Part shown: piece after piece, positions 28,191-36,931 of the stretch
Layout: each line of letters opens with the position of its first letter
Position numbering within the stretch: the first letter of the stretch is position 1
From: Pedobacter rhizosphaerae
Lineage (GTDB): Bacteria; Bacteroidota; Bacteroidia; Sphingobacteriales; Sphingobacteriaceae
Direction: 5' to 3'
NCBI RefSeq assembly: GCF_900111155.1
Contig: NZ_FOGG01000008.1
Location: 17,048-81,047 of the forward strand
DNA: 64,000 nt
Made by a program: the position numbers and the translations under genes
The notes under the pieces: model-generated
What the model was told of the DNA's origin: nothing
The model's database searches: none
What the model saw: only the letters and a program-made list of their open reading frames with translations

Positions 28191-28328
28191 ATGTCAATTT
28201 ATTTAGAGTTTCCATCCATTCAAAATTACCCTGTTTACAAGCCTTTAGAAGATGCGTTGTCTGTTGCTATTAATTGTTTGGTGACAACCGTTGGTGTCGA
28301 AGAAAGTAAAGAGCAGTCAGAGGATTAG
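28191..28328 (+). CDS. Very small ORF, hypothetical, doubtful
   Basis: 45 codons from the ATG at 28191 (M-S-I-Y-L-E-F), polar at the C-terminus (GVEESKEQSED). No signal peptide, no known motif, no clear promoter. It occupies the gap upstream of the GH43-like gene and converges on the next gene. Reported only because the gap is otherwise empty. Confidence 0.2.
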   Translation: MSIYLEFPSIQNYPVYKPLEDALSVAINCLVTTVGVEESKEQSED

Positions 28329-28354
28329 TCAAAGATTAAGTTAAAAGTTTTAGA

Positions 28355-28813
28355 TTAAAGATCCCGCTCAGTTTTGGCTCTTCTCCAATCCTCTAAAAAC
28401 TGACCGTATTGCAATTTTGCAGTTTTATTTGGATTACTTAGCGACTGTGCTGTAATCTCCCACTCATCAACAGCTGTTACCTTTGCCTCCTCGTGTAAGA
28501 TTAAGCTATCTTTTGGAAGATTATCAACACTTACCTTGATAATATCATTTACTTCTACTTGTTGAAATAGAATAAGATTGTGCACCACCCGCCAGACAGG
28601 ATTTTTAAGGAGATCCTGGAGTTCGTATGAACGATAATAAGGTTTGTTTTTCCCAATTGCACTGGCCACAAAACACTTGTTTTTTGGGTCAAACTGAACT
28701 AAAAAACTATGCATTAAAGGGGCAATGAGCTTATCTCCCAGGTAAACTTTTTCACCTTTTTGAGTGAGGAAACCAGTAAAGAATTGTTCTGGATCAAGCA
28801 TATCGTTTAACAT
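28355..28813 (-). CDS. Hypothetical cytosolic protein
   Basis: 152 aa from the ATG at 28813 (M-L-N-D-M-L-D-P-E-Q-F-F); an in-frame TTG at 28849 is less likely. No signal peptide or membrane segment. Mixed alpha/beta composition with FVASAIGKNKPYYRSYEL in the middle and a charged end. I do not recognise the family. It is flanked by spacers and not obviously in an operon. Confidence 0.55.
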   Translation of the reverse strand: MLNDMLDPEQFFTGFLTQKGEKVYLGDKLIAPLMHSFLVQFDPKNKCFVASAIGKNKPYYRSYELQDLLKNPVWRVVHNLILFQQVEVNDIIKVSVDNLPKDSLILHEEAKVTAVDEWEITAQSLSNPNKTAKLQYGQFLEDWRRAKTERDL

Positions 28814-28948
28814 TTTATTAGTTCTTGGCAAATTTATATAAATCAGCAATAAATAGTACTAAATTTCAATTGATGCCTTGGTATTCCTTTGACATTCTAG
28901 TGCAAGCATTCATATTTTCAGAGTAATCGCTTAGAGTGAATTTTCTCT

Positions 28949-28979
28949 TTTTAGTAGCCATGTATTTTTTATAAATTTG
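28949..28979 (+). promoter_or_regulatory. Promoter of the small lipoprotein gene
   Basis: TAAATTTG at 28972-28979 is an exact TAnnTTTG element, with a T-rich TTTT at 28949-28952 placed 19 nt upstream. The predicted start is ~15 nt before the ATG at 29002. Confidence 0.45.
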
Positions 28980-29001
28980 GTAAAACCCTAACCGAAAAGC
29001 A

Positions 29002-29457
29002 ATGAAGAAAACATTAATGATACTGTTTACAGTATGTGCACTTTTAAGCTGCAAGAAGAAAAATAATGATATAACAAAAGAAACCCTAAGCGGAAAATGG
29101 TCTACAGCTGGATATACTATCACCTTGTATAATTCCTCTAATGTGGTGGTTAGCCAAATCGTTGCAGATGCCATAAAAACTTACTGGACTTTTGACGATA
29201 CTAAAGTTACCTTAACAACTGATAACTACATAGCAGCAAGATCCGCAGAATATACCGTAACTAAAGCACAAAACACTAGATTTCTGCACATTTCGAGCAG
29301 TGAGATTGCCATGTATAGCGATTGGGAAATTGTAGAGCAAACCGATAATATTCTGGTGCTTAGTGCAGACGTAACGGATAGAAGTGCGCTTAACTATGGT
29401 AATGGCCAGGTGGCAGCCAGAGGAAAAATTACTATACGACTTAATAGGGTTGGTTAA
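29002..29457 (+). CDS. Lipocalin-like small lipoprotein, hypothetical
   Basis: 151 aa. Lipobox LLSC with Cys17, then KKKNND and GKWSTAGYTITLY, followed by beta-strand-rich sequence ending GKITIRLNRVG. It has the same general layout as the protein at 8938-9366 (lipid anchor, acidic linker, GKW start of a barrel), though sequence similarity beyond this is low. Exported, role unknown. Confidence 0.72.
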   Translation: MKKTLMILFTVCALLSCKKKNNDITKETLSGKWSTAGYTITLYNSSNVVVSQIVADAIKTYWTFDDTKVTLTTDNYIAARSAEYTVTKAQNTRFLHISSSEIAMYSDWEIVEQTDNILVLSADVTDRSALNYGNGQVAARGKITIRLNRVG

Positions 29458-29466
29458 CCGAGCTGT

Positions 29467-29497
29467 TTGTATAGTAATTTGTATAACTAATTGTATA
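29467..29497. repeat. Three TTGTATA iterons with 12-bp period
   Basis: TTGTATA occurs at 29467-29473, 29479-29485 and 29491-29497, exactly 12 bp apart, just upstream of the promoter at 29533-29563. Confidence 0.5.
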
Positions 29498-29532
29498 AAA
29501 ATTGTCTTATTTGTAATTCAAAAAAAATAATT

Positions 29533-29563
29533 TTTGCATATTAAGAAAAAGTTTCTACCTTTG
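29533..29563 (+). promoter_or_regulatory. Strong Bacteroidota-type promoter with no ORF downstream
   Basis: TTTG at 29533-29536, a 19-nt spacer, then TACCTTTG at 29556-29563: an exact match to TTTG-N19-TAnnTTTG. The only thing downstream before a terminator is about 55 nt of non-coding sequence. Confidence 0.7.
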
Positions 29564-29569
29564 TTCTTG

Positions 29570-29623
29570 AGAGCGTTAATTTAGATACGGGCGTATATGC
29601 TTAGGCAGTACGTCCGTTTTTTT
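29570..29623 (+). ncRNA. Candidate small non-coding RNA (~54 nt)
   Basis: Transcript predicted from the promoter at 29533-29563 to an intrinsic terminator: 9-bp stem ACGGGCGTA (29587-29595) with TACGTCCGT (29609-29617, one G-T wobble), a 13-nt loop and a seven-T run ending at 29623. No start codon with a useful frame lies between. It could alternatively be a promoter-proximal remnant. Confidence 0.5.
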
Positions 29624-29711
29624 ATGCCCGCTGTTCAAACAGTTGTTGTCATGTTGTTTGTGCTTGTTAACTAGTTAAAAATGCCGGTTGCTAACTGATA
29701 CCTGCCAAATG

Positions 29712-30005
29712 CTAAGTATCTTTTTCTAGTTGTGATATTCTAAATATTTCCCTGGTAATGACTGCAACGTTTTCCTTCAGATCGTCTGTGCAGCAGTTCA
29801 GTACATTGATAGACACAGATATACCTCCAATTTTTTCACTGAGTTCCATTTGAATGCAACAACCCGAAATGGGATCTTTTTTACCTTTCAGTTTCTTAAA
29901 TACATTTTTAGCTTCCTTACGGTTTTCGCCTAGCTGAAAGCTTCCATAATAATGGATTCCCACGGGTACCTGTAGGCTTAACGTTATGGAATAGCTGGTT
30001 CGCAT
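29712..30005 (-). CDS. Conserved-looking hypothetical protein, ~97 aa
   Basis: 97 aa, no signal peptide. The sequence reads as beta strand (SITLSLQVP), helix (EAKNVFKKLKG), strands, then helix (DLKENVAVITREIFRIS). It resembles a small uncharacterised Bacteroidota family with the same order and a TxEVF/TREIF end. It is preceded by a ~360-bp gap and faces the candidate small RNA tail to tail. Function unknown. Confidence 0.6.
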   Translation of the reverse strand: MRTSYSITLSLQVPVGIHYYGSFQLGENRKEAKNVFKKLKGKKDPISGCCIQMELSEKIGGISVSINVLNCCTDDLKENVAVITREIFRISQLEKDT

Positions 30006-30366
30006 ATTTATTCAACGTTTTTTTTATCAACTTGTTTTAGTAGAAAGGGCATCTGGAGAAGAGATTTTTACAGGGAAAAGGTTGAGAGGAGATCAACTAG
30101 GCGAAATTTAAAGGAGTGAATATTTGAGGAGATTGCTTCAGCTCACTCAACCTGGTTTTGCAATGATGAAAGAAATAGACTGTTAACCGAAACTGAGATT
30201 TCTTACGTACCTAACGTGGGTTGAATTTATTGGACTTATTTTTTGCCCTGGCAAGCTTAGATGCCTGAGATACCTTAGGTGGTTATAATTTTTTCTTTAT
30301 CTGAAACCTGCTTTTATAAAATCCGTAGGGCCGCTAGAGACCGCTACGGATATCATTTAGGATGGA
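30006..30366. other. Gene-free spacer
   Basis: 361 bp upstream of the 97-aa protein gene and downstream of the fimbrillin-like gene. Apart from the terminator hairpin at 30321-30351, nothing is recognised. Confidence 0.5.
30321..30351 (-). terminator. Probable terminator of the fimbrillin-like gene
   Basis: Inverted repeat ATCCGTAG at 30321-30328 and CTACGGAT at 30344-30351, 8-bp arms, 15-nt loop. On the minus strand it is followed by TTTAT, 15 bp beyond the gene's stop. The short T-run makes it only moderate. Confidence 0.45.
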
Positions 30367-31218
30367 TTATTGAAAAGTAAAAGTAAATTGCCCGGTTAGC
30401 AGGCTTCCGGTAACTTTAGTCGTTTTATTTTTTTGTACAGGAATGGTCACCGGAATCGGATTTACTCCCGGTGGATCTACATCAAGCCATAATGTGCCGT
30501 TTGTGGCCAGAATCTTTAATTTTAAAGGTCCATCGGTTGTAGTATTTGTTGTGAAAAAAGGTCGGTGGGTTACTCCAAATTGTGGAATGCCGGAATCGAA
30601 CCTGAGCGCGGTCATTTCGCCGCGAAGTTCTGCTATAAACTGGGGCGCATCGGTAAAAGATACCTCTATGGCACCAATTTGACGCTGCATAATCAGATCT
30701 ACTGTTTTATTACCTGTAATGTTACTGGTGGCTTTTGCCATAAAGGTATCTGTGGTTCTATAGTTTTTTTCTCCTTCATAAGGTGCCGAGTAAGCCCATT
30801 GCATATAGGCCTCAGCATAAGGCAGCGCTAATGGAGCTGCACCAGGTGCTTCGTAAAGGCGGTTAAGGTTAAACACGGTATTGGAGCCAACAGCCACAAA
30901 ATTGTAGTTGCGGGATGGTAGGCTGAAGGAAATCTGCCCATAGTTAACATCACCAGCTGATTGTACCTGTCGGGCCACTTCTGCTCCGGTGGATACATCG
31001 TAAACTACAATGCTGAGCTGGGTAATGTAGTTTTGTATAGGCTCGGTTTGAAATCCTACATTGGGCTCGCCCACGTTGTGATTTAATCCTCCAATGCGGA
31101 AATTTACCGTATACTTTTTGTTGCCGGATCCACCGTTGAAATAGTCTATCAGATCTTTTCTGCAGCCTGCCAGTAGTATCAACTGTGATATTGCTGCAAT
31201 TAAAATTAATTTTCTCAT
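30367..31218 (-). CDS. Fimbrillin-like (Mfa/FimB-type) lipoprotein
   Basis: 283 aa from the ATG at 31218 (M-R-K-L-I-L-I); the frame stays open 246 bp further up, but the lipoprotein signal starts here. Lipobox LLAGC (Cys19). Body: beta-rich, beginning KKYTVNFRIGGL, with YITQLSIVVYDVSTG and RNYNFVAVGSN in the first domain, and RQIGAIEVSFTDAP opening the second. This two-domain layout fits the FimB/Mfa2-like fimbrillin fold. No partner fimbrial genes lie beside it, so it may be a stand-alone surface lipoprotein. Confidence 0.6.
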   Translation of the reverse strand: MRKLILIAAISQLILLAGCRKDLIDYFNGGSGNKKYTVNFRIGGLNHNVGEPNVGFQTEPIQNYITQLSIVVYDVSTGAEVARQVQSAGDVNYGQISFSLPSRNYNFVAVGSNTVFNLNRLYEAPGAAPLALPYAEAYMQWAYSAPYEGEKNYRTTDTFMAKATSNITGNKTVDLIMQRQIGAIEVSFTDAPQFIAELRGEMTALRFDSGIPQFGVTHRPFFTTNTTTDGPLKLKILATNGTLWLDVDPPGVNPIPVTIPVQKNKTTKVTGSLLTGQFTFTFQ

Positions 31219-32381
31219 AAGGCTTTTATTTACAAAGTACAAATATGTATAGTGTATAATAAGGTGTAGAAGTAGATTGTGAATGCGTTTCACAACTAAA
31301 TAAATAAGGCCTGAAAAATTAGTTTTTACCAGATCCAAAGGCGAGGGACAGATTTTTTTGAAATTTTGACTGGCCTGTTTAATCAATAATGGTAAGGCAT
31401 GTATAGTTGGTTTTACAGAAGGAGATAGCCATATACTTAATGTTGAGTATTGGATCAAAGCCATTGAAATAAAAAATGCTATTAAAATTCAATAAACCCG
31501 GCTTTGTACCCTCTGTGCCTTATCTCTGTGGGCTTTGTGGTTAAAAAAATATAAACCTTGTAAGAAATTGTGAGAACTCCATTATTTTAACCAGTTAATA
31601 TGATTTTGAATAAACCCGGCTTAGTGCCCTCTGTGCCTTATCTCTATGGGCTTTGTGGTTAAAAATCTTCATTCTCTCAACCAGTTAAAATGATTTTGAA
31701 TAAACCCGGCTTTGTGCCCTCCTGTGTCTACTCTCTGTGGGCTTTGTGGTTAAAAATCATCATTCTCTTAACCAGTTAAAATGAAATTTAATAAACCCGG
31801 CTTTGTGCCCTCCTGTGTCTACTCTCTGTGGGCTTTGTGGTTAAAAAAATATAAACCTTGTAAGAAATTGTGAGAACTCCATTGTTTTAACCAGTTAATA
31901 TGATTTTGAATAAACCCGGCTTAGTGCCCTCTGTGCCATATCTCTGTGGGCTTTGTGGTTAAAAATCTTCATTCTCTCAACCAGTTAAAATGATTTTGAA
32001 TAAACCTGTCTTTGTGCCCTCTGTGTCTTCTCTCTGTGGGCTTTGTGGTTAAAAATCATCATTCTCTTAACCAGTTAAAATGAAATTTAATAAACCCGGC
32101 TTTGTGCCCTCTGTGCCTTCTCTCAGTGGGCTTTGTGGTTAAAAAATTATTTAACTTGAACTTTCAGTATAATTATTTTATTTTTGAAACGCACTGGATA
32201 CCTCTGGTAAAGTAATGAAAAAAACAACCCAACTTTCGCCTCCTTTAGCTTAATGCTAAACCTTCAAAAAGGTTCTTTAGGAAATGTTCGTTTCCTGAAC
32301 GGATTGCTATGTCCGTAAGTCATTTGTTTTAATTATTACATTAAGCGATAACTGTTTCCGCTATCGCATAGTCATTTCATA
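31219..32381. other. 1.16-kb intergenic region containing the tandem repeat
   Basis: No gene. 31491-32150 is the higher-order repeat described separately. 31219-31490 shows only AT-rich sequence with no recognisable promoter. 32151-32381, upstream of the EamA remnant, contains a 12-codon mini-ORF starting near 32216 that looks meaningless. Confidence 0.6.
31491..32150. repeat. Higher-order tandem repeat: seven ~90-119 bp units, 300-bp superperiod
   Basis: Units start AATAAACCCGGCTT at 31491, 31609, 31699, 31790, 31909, 31999 and 32089, with lengths 118, 90, 91, 119, 90 and 90; the last is truncated near 32150. Each contains GGGCTTTGTGGTTAAAAA. Units 1 and 4 share a ~29-bp insertion with AAACCTTGTAAGAAATTG. 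Units 1-3 and 4-6 form an A-B-C block repeated at 299-300 bp. Confidence 0.9.
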
Positions 32382-33253
32382 ATGAAAAAATCTTATTTAC
32401 AGCTGCATGCCGCAGTTTTACTGGCCGGATTTACCGGTTTATTTGGTCGTTTAATTAATTTGAATGAAGGGTTAATCAGCTGGTACCGCCTCCTGATTTC
32501 TGCCATTGTAATGGGCGGCTATTTATTACGCAAAAAAATAAGGCCATAAGCTGGACAGAACGCCTAAAAATCGGACTTATAGGCTCGGTACTGGGTATTC
32601 ATTGGATGTTTTTTTATGGAAGTATTAAATATTCTAACATTTCTGTAGGGGTAGTTTGTTATGCCCTAACCAGTTTTTTTAACGCTATTTTAGCGCCTAT
32701 TATTAATAAAAAACGCGTTTCCTGGCAAGAAATAAGCCTTAGCGGGATTACACTACTGGGAATTGGGATGATTTTTGGGATGGATTCAAGCTTTAGAGTG
32801 GGAATTGCATTAGGGGTCATTTCTTCCATATTCGCAGCATTATTTACCGTTTTAAATGAAAGGCTGGTGAAGAAGTACGATAATAACACCATAATCTTTA
32901 ATCAAATGGCTGGCGGTTGGATTGGGCTCAGTATGTTACTTCCTGTTTTTCTTTTGTTTTCTCCTGCAGAAACATTGATTCCGACATGGTCGGATTTCGG
33001 CTGGCTGATCATGCTATCTGTTTTGTGCACAGTAGTGATGTATTTTTTTATTACCAATGCATTAAAGAAGATTTCTTCTTTCACACTTAGTCTCACTTTC
33101 AATCTGGAGCCCTTGTATACCATCATATTGGCCATACTAATTTACCATGAAAATCGATCATTATCCTATGGCTTTTATCTTGGCCTGGCACTTATTCTTA
33201 TTTCTTTAAGACTCCAAATGTATCGGGTGTCTCAAAGCAAACATGGAGCATAA
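32382..33253 (+). pseudogene. EamA/DMT-family transporter, frameshifted
   Basis: The ATG at 32382 opens a normal EamA N-terminus (M-K-K-S-Y-L-Q-L-H-A-A-V-L-L-A-G-F) that runs to a stop about 56 codons on, just after a seven-A run at 32532-32538. Adding one A there joins it in frame, via R-K-K-N-K-A-I-S-W-T-E-R-L, to the rest of the protein, which is open to 33253. The restored length is 290 aa with ten membrane segments, exactly a drug/metabolite transporter. It is either a recent one-base loss or a homopolymer sequencing error. The 3' part (from 32606) is not a separate gene. Confidence 0.85.
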
Positions 33254-33269
33254 GAGCAAAAACATTGAT

Positions 33270-33773
33270 TTATTTATTAGCATGGGTCGCGAGAAGCTCG
33301 TCGAGGTTTCCGAGGCCCATTGCAAATCCTTCCTTAAATCCCATTTCCAAAGTTTTTTCCAGGTCTTCGAGTTTTTCGTGGTTAATGATAATCGTTACCA
33401 AAGTATTTTCCCCATCAGCACTAAAGCTGTTTGTCCACACTGATTGTGGAAAATCGGCCTTTACCTTTCCGTTCTCATCGCAGAAAGCGTCTGCAGCAAC
33501 ATAACTTTTAAACTTGTCTATTGATTTGTAGTCTGCTCTGCACCAGTGTTCTTCTCCTTCGGGAGATACCATGGCATACAGCCAAAACCCACCGACAGTA
33601 AAGTCCATCGATTTTGTTTTTACATAATATGGTTTAGGAGCCCACCATTTATCAAGCAGCTCACTGGAGGTCCAGGCTGCCCAAACTTGCTCTACTGGAG
33701 CCGCAAAAGCCCTTTTAACAGTAATTGTGTTTTCTTTCTTATCTGCCGAAAAATCAAATTGCAGGTTGCTCAT
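33270..33773 (-). CDS. SRPBCC / AHSA1-like protein
   Basis: 167 aa, cytosolic. The sequence matches the activator-of-Hsp90-like (AHSA1) START-fold: ITVKRAFAAPVEQVWAAWTSSELLDKWW at the N-terminus, FTVGGFWLYAM in the middle and TLVTIIINHEKLEDLEKTLEMGF at the end. Members bind small hydrophobic ligands; the ligand is unknown. It is convergent with the EamA remnant, with only 16 bp between. Confidence 0.88.
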   Translation of the reverse strand: MSNLQFDFSADKKENTITVKRAFAAPVEQVWAAWTSSELLDKWWAPKPYYVKTKSMDFTVGGFWLYAMVSPEGEEHWCRADYKSIDKFKSYVAADAFCDENGKVKADFPQSVWTNSFSADGENTLVTIIINHEKLEDLEKTLEMGFKEGFAMGLGNLDELLATHANK

Positions 33774-33890
33774 CGTATTATAGATTAAATTGGCAATAAA
33801 TGAAGTTAATTTCTATCCTCTCCATCCGTTTAAATGATAATGGATTTTAAAGGCAGATTGTTTTGGATTTAATAAAAAATGCAATGTGTT

Positions 33891-35225
33891 CTACTTTTCT
33901 TCTTTAAACTTGCTAAAGCATATTAAGGCTACTAAACAAAGTCCGAAACCTACAATGCCATTCAATCGGAGACCGAAATCATGTCCTGGATCTTTCCCAT
34001 AAATGGTTAACATGGCAAAAATGGCAATGCCTAAAGTTTGTCCGAGTTTAACGAAGAGATACTTTACCGCGAAGAACATACCTTCATGGTTCTCTCCGGT
34101 TTCCTGTGTGTCCTTTTGAGCAATATCGGCCAGAATGGCTGTGGGTAGGATCCCTAAAGCGGCTAAGGGAAAGGAGGCCGAAATCACCAGTAGATAGATT
34201 TGTGAGTAGGGGCCAAATGGAAGTTTTCCAAGGAAAAATATGGTAACAAAAATTAAACACAAAACGGCAAATGCAAGGAGTACGAAAGGTTTTTTACCAA
34301 ATCTGGCCGAACCTAAGGTAACAATGGGGTAGAATAGGAGACTGGTTAATACCATGGCCCCCATAAATTTCCCGCCTTCAGATTCCGGGAGGCCTAAGAG
34401 TACGGTACAGAAAAAGAGTAACCCACTGGAAATAATACTTAAAGCGGTATAGAAAGCAAAATCGGATATCAGGTAGTACTTAAAGTTTTTGTTATTGAAC
34501 GTATTTACAATGGCTGGCCAAAGCGGAATGTGCGTAGGTTTTGCAACCGAAAAATCCTTCTCTTTTATGAAAATAATGGGCAGCATCATCACTATACCCG
34601 AAAGAATACATAATCCCCAAATGGCATATTGAATGGCTTCGCTGCGGTTGGACACGGCAAAGTTATCTTGAACTAAGTCTGCAAAATTATTGGTGCATGC
34701 TGATAGAATGATTCCCAGTACGAAACCTATTTGCTGATAACTGGATAGCTTTACTTTTTGTTGAGGGGTATGGGTAACTTCTGCCAGTAATGCATTATAG
34801 GGGATAATGTAGGTAGTAACCGAAATAAAGAACAGGCAAAGTGTTAAGGTAAGCCACCAGGCATTGTGTAAACTCTCTGTTTTTTCTAAGGGATAGAACA
34901 CCAGACTGCAAAAAATCATGGCCGGTATAATGGCCCATTTCATAAAGGGCATTCTTCGGCCATTTTTATTGGTGCTGGCATCACTTTTTGAGGCAATGAA
35001 AGGATCAAATATGGCATCAACTAATCTTCCCGAAGCGGCAATGATGGAGAGAATATTAAAGGCACCAAGCAAAACCAATTGAGGAACTAAAGGGGGAAGT
35101 CCGGCGTTACTCGGTGGCAGATAAAAGTATGGCAACATGACAATAATAATATTGGTCATGATGCTCCATCCCATCATTCCTGCCGCATAGGCAACTTCCT
35201 GTTTTCTCGAGAGTGTTTTATTCAT
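33891..35225 (-). CDS. MFS transporter, GPH sugar:cation symporter type
   Basis: 444 aa, 12 hydrophobic segments. The stretch GRLVDAIFDPFIASKSD followed by GRRMPFMKW is the loop 2-3 signature of the glycoside-pentoside-hexuronide:cation symporter family. It imports a sugar or sugar-like solute with H+ or Na+; the substrate is not readable. It starts 2 bp after the stop of the APC permease gene upstream, so they form an operon. Confidence 0.88.
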   Translation of the reverse strand: MNKTLSRKQEVAYAAGMMGWSIMTNIIIVMLPYFYLPPSNAGLPPLVPQLVLLGAFNILSIIAASGRLVDAIFDPFIASKSDASTNKNGRRMPFMKWAIIPAMIFCSLVFYPLEKTESLHNAWWLTLTLCLFFISVTTYIIPYNALLAEVTHTPQQKVKLSSYQQIGFVLGIILSACTNNFADLVQDNFAVSNRSEAIQYAIWGLCILSGIVMMLPIIFIKEKDFSVAKPTHIPLWPAIVNTFNNKNFKYYLISDFAFYTALSIISSGLLFFCTVLLGLPESEGGKFMGAMVLTSLLFYPIVTLGSARFGKKPFVLLAFAVLCLIFVTIFFLGKLPFGPYSQIYLLVISASFPLAALGILPTAILADIAQKDTQETGENHEGMFFAVKYLFVKLGQTLGIAIFAMLTIYGKDPGHDFGLRLNGIVGFGLCLVALICFSKFKEEK

Positions 35226-35227
35226 TT

Positions 35228-36574
35228 TTAAGAATGTGTGCTCTTGTTAAACAATCTACTGATGAAATAAAGGAGAAGAAATCCGATAAAAATATATAAT
35301 CCATTTAATGCCGCATTCGGATCGTCAATATAAATACTAAAAGCAACAAATGTATAGGCAGCAATAAATATTAAGGGCAAAACCGGATATAAAGGAACGG
35401 TATAAATTGTTTTTTTATCTAAATGGGCAGTCTTTTTTCTCAATACAAAAAGCGTTGCGGCAGAACTGGCCATGCTGATGCTTTCTAAGAAGATGGTATA
35501 GTTTAATATTTTGTCGAATGTTTTGGCGTAGAAGATAATGGTAACGGCAATAAGGGTAAAAACGGTTAAACTAATGGTAATCACATTTGTTTTTGGATTT
35601 ATTTTGCTGAAAATTTTTGGAAGCGCTCCTTCTTCGCCCATTGCGAACATAGCCCTTGGGTTACTTAAAAGGTTTACGTTTACATAACCCATCACTGAGC
35701 AAAAAATAATCACCGAAAGGAGATTAAATCCCGCAGGACCAAATATTTTAGAGGCTAAAATTGCAGCTATGCTTTCTGCAGATTTAAGATTTTCGAAACC
35801 AATAACCTTCACGTAGGCATAATTAAGGGCTAGGTATAAAATAACAATGATGGTTAGGCCGATAATAATGGAACGGGGAATAACCCGCTTTGCCTCTTTC
35901 ACCTCTCCTCCGAAGTTGATGGTTTGTGCATACCCGGCAAAAGAAAAAGAAACTGCAATTAAACACAATCCCAGGGCCTTGCCATAATCGGCCCAGCCCG
36001 GCGACATGCCATCAGAAGTTTTGAAGATTGGGCTGGTGGTTTGCTCCTGGTTACCGAAAAAGATAGCCGAAATTAAGGTTAATACCATCCCTATCTTTAT
36101 AATGGTTAATATATTTTGAGTTTTGGAACTGGCTTTTAAACCCAAAAGATTAATAAGGTAAAAGACAAGAATGGTGGTTATGGCAATGGCTACACGATAA
36201 TTCTCTGTTTGTAAGGCTTCGGGTAAAATGATTTTACCAACATACTCGGCACCAATAATAGAAATGGCCGCAACAGATGCCGCACTGGAAATAATTACAA
36301 TGCAGTTAATGGCAAAAGCAATGGAAGGGTGATAGCCTACAGAAAATATTTTGTAATATCCTCCGGTAACCGGGAACCGGGATCCGATCTCGGCGTAAGT
36401 TAATGCGCCACAAAAAGCAACAAAACCACCAATAACCCAAGCCAGGTAAAACAGCTCTGGTATCTGTGCTTTGGCTGCAACGTTTACAGGGGTGCGAAAA
36501 ATTCCCATGCCGATAACCAGGCTCACTACAATCATAGATAAATCGAACAAGGAAAGTTGCTTTTTCTGCTGCAT
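35228..36574 (-). CDS. APC-family amino acid permease
   Basis: 448 aa, 12 hydrophobic segments. N-terminal LSLFDLSMIVVSLVIGMGIFRTPV contains the APC substrate-site pattern (GxGIF), and the second block is FCGALTYAEIGSRFPVTGGYY. Closest in layout to the LAT/SteT-type exchangers. It is transcribed with the MFS symporter gene downstream. Substrate uncertain. Confidence 0.9.
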   Translation of the reverse strand: MQQKKQLSLFDLSMIVVSLVIGMGIFRTPVNVAAKAQIPELFYLAWVIGGFVAFCGALTYAEIGSRFPVTGGYYKIFSVGYHPSIAFAINCIVIISSAASVAAISIIGAEYVGKIILPEALQTENYRVAIAITTILVFYLINLLGLKASSKTQNILTIIKIGMVLTLISAIFFGNQEQTTSPIFKTSDGMSPGWADYGKALGLCLIAVSFSFAGYAQTINFGGEVKEAKRVIPRSIIIGLTIIVILYLALNYAYVKVIGFENLKSAESIAAILASKIFGPAGFNLLSVIIFCSVMGYVNVNLLSNPRAMFAMGEEGALPKIFSKINPKTNVITISLTVFTLIAVTIIFYAKTFDKILNYTIFLESISMASSAATLFVLRKKTAHLDKKTIYTVPLYPVLPLIFIAAYTFVAFSIYIDDPNAALNGLYIFIGFLLLYFISRLFNKSTHS

Positions 36575-36931
36575 AAAGTTAAAATATGGAAAATGTGCTT
36601 AAGATAGGTAAAAGATTGAAAGGAGCAATGAGTGGATGATTGAATGATGGAATGAGTGGATGATGGAATGAGTGGATGAGTGAATGATACAGCAAATGTT
36701 ATCTTTTTAAATATGTTGATATTTTTAGTTGACAGCCTCGAAGAATAAATCTATTATTGTATAATATTTCGCTATTTAAAAGTTTGATCTATCAAAGCAT
36801 TAAACTTTAAATATCAAATCATCTCTAAAAAATTGTCATGTTGAATTAAGGATTGCTACCGACATCCCATCGGTCATGCCGCTTTACATCTTAGGGTTAA
36901 GGCTTTTCAAACTGACGAACTAAATATATTT
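36575..36931. other. Divergent spacer between permease operon and parE
   Basis: 357 bp. About 36628-36690 is a 16-bp-period repeat (GGAATGAGTGGATGAT, imperfect). A weak ACCGA/TCGGT hairpin lies near 36868-36884. No promoter is convincing, although this gap must drive both directions. Confidence 0.45.

Noticed and set aside
28866..28961. 31-codon minus-strand frame starting M-A-T-K-K-R-K
   Set aside because: It overlaps the promoter of the lipoprotein gene at 29002 (TAAATTTG at 28972-28979), has no signal, no known motif and no ribosome-binding context.
29587..29623. Terminator of the lipoprotein gene at 29002-29457
   Set aside because: A strong promoter lies between that gene and the hairpin, so the hairpin more simply ends its own short transcript.
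32606..33253. A separate 215-aa transporter gene
   Set aside because: Its N-terminus is missing the first two membrane segments, which are present in another frame just upstream; it is the 3' part of the frameshifted EamA gene.
36868..36884. ACCGA/TCGGT hairpin before parE as a terminator
   Set aside because: Only 5 bp, no T-run, and it lies in a region that must contain promoters.
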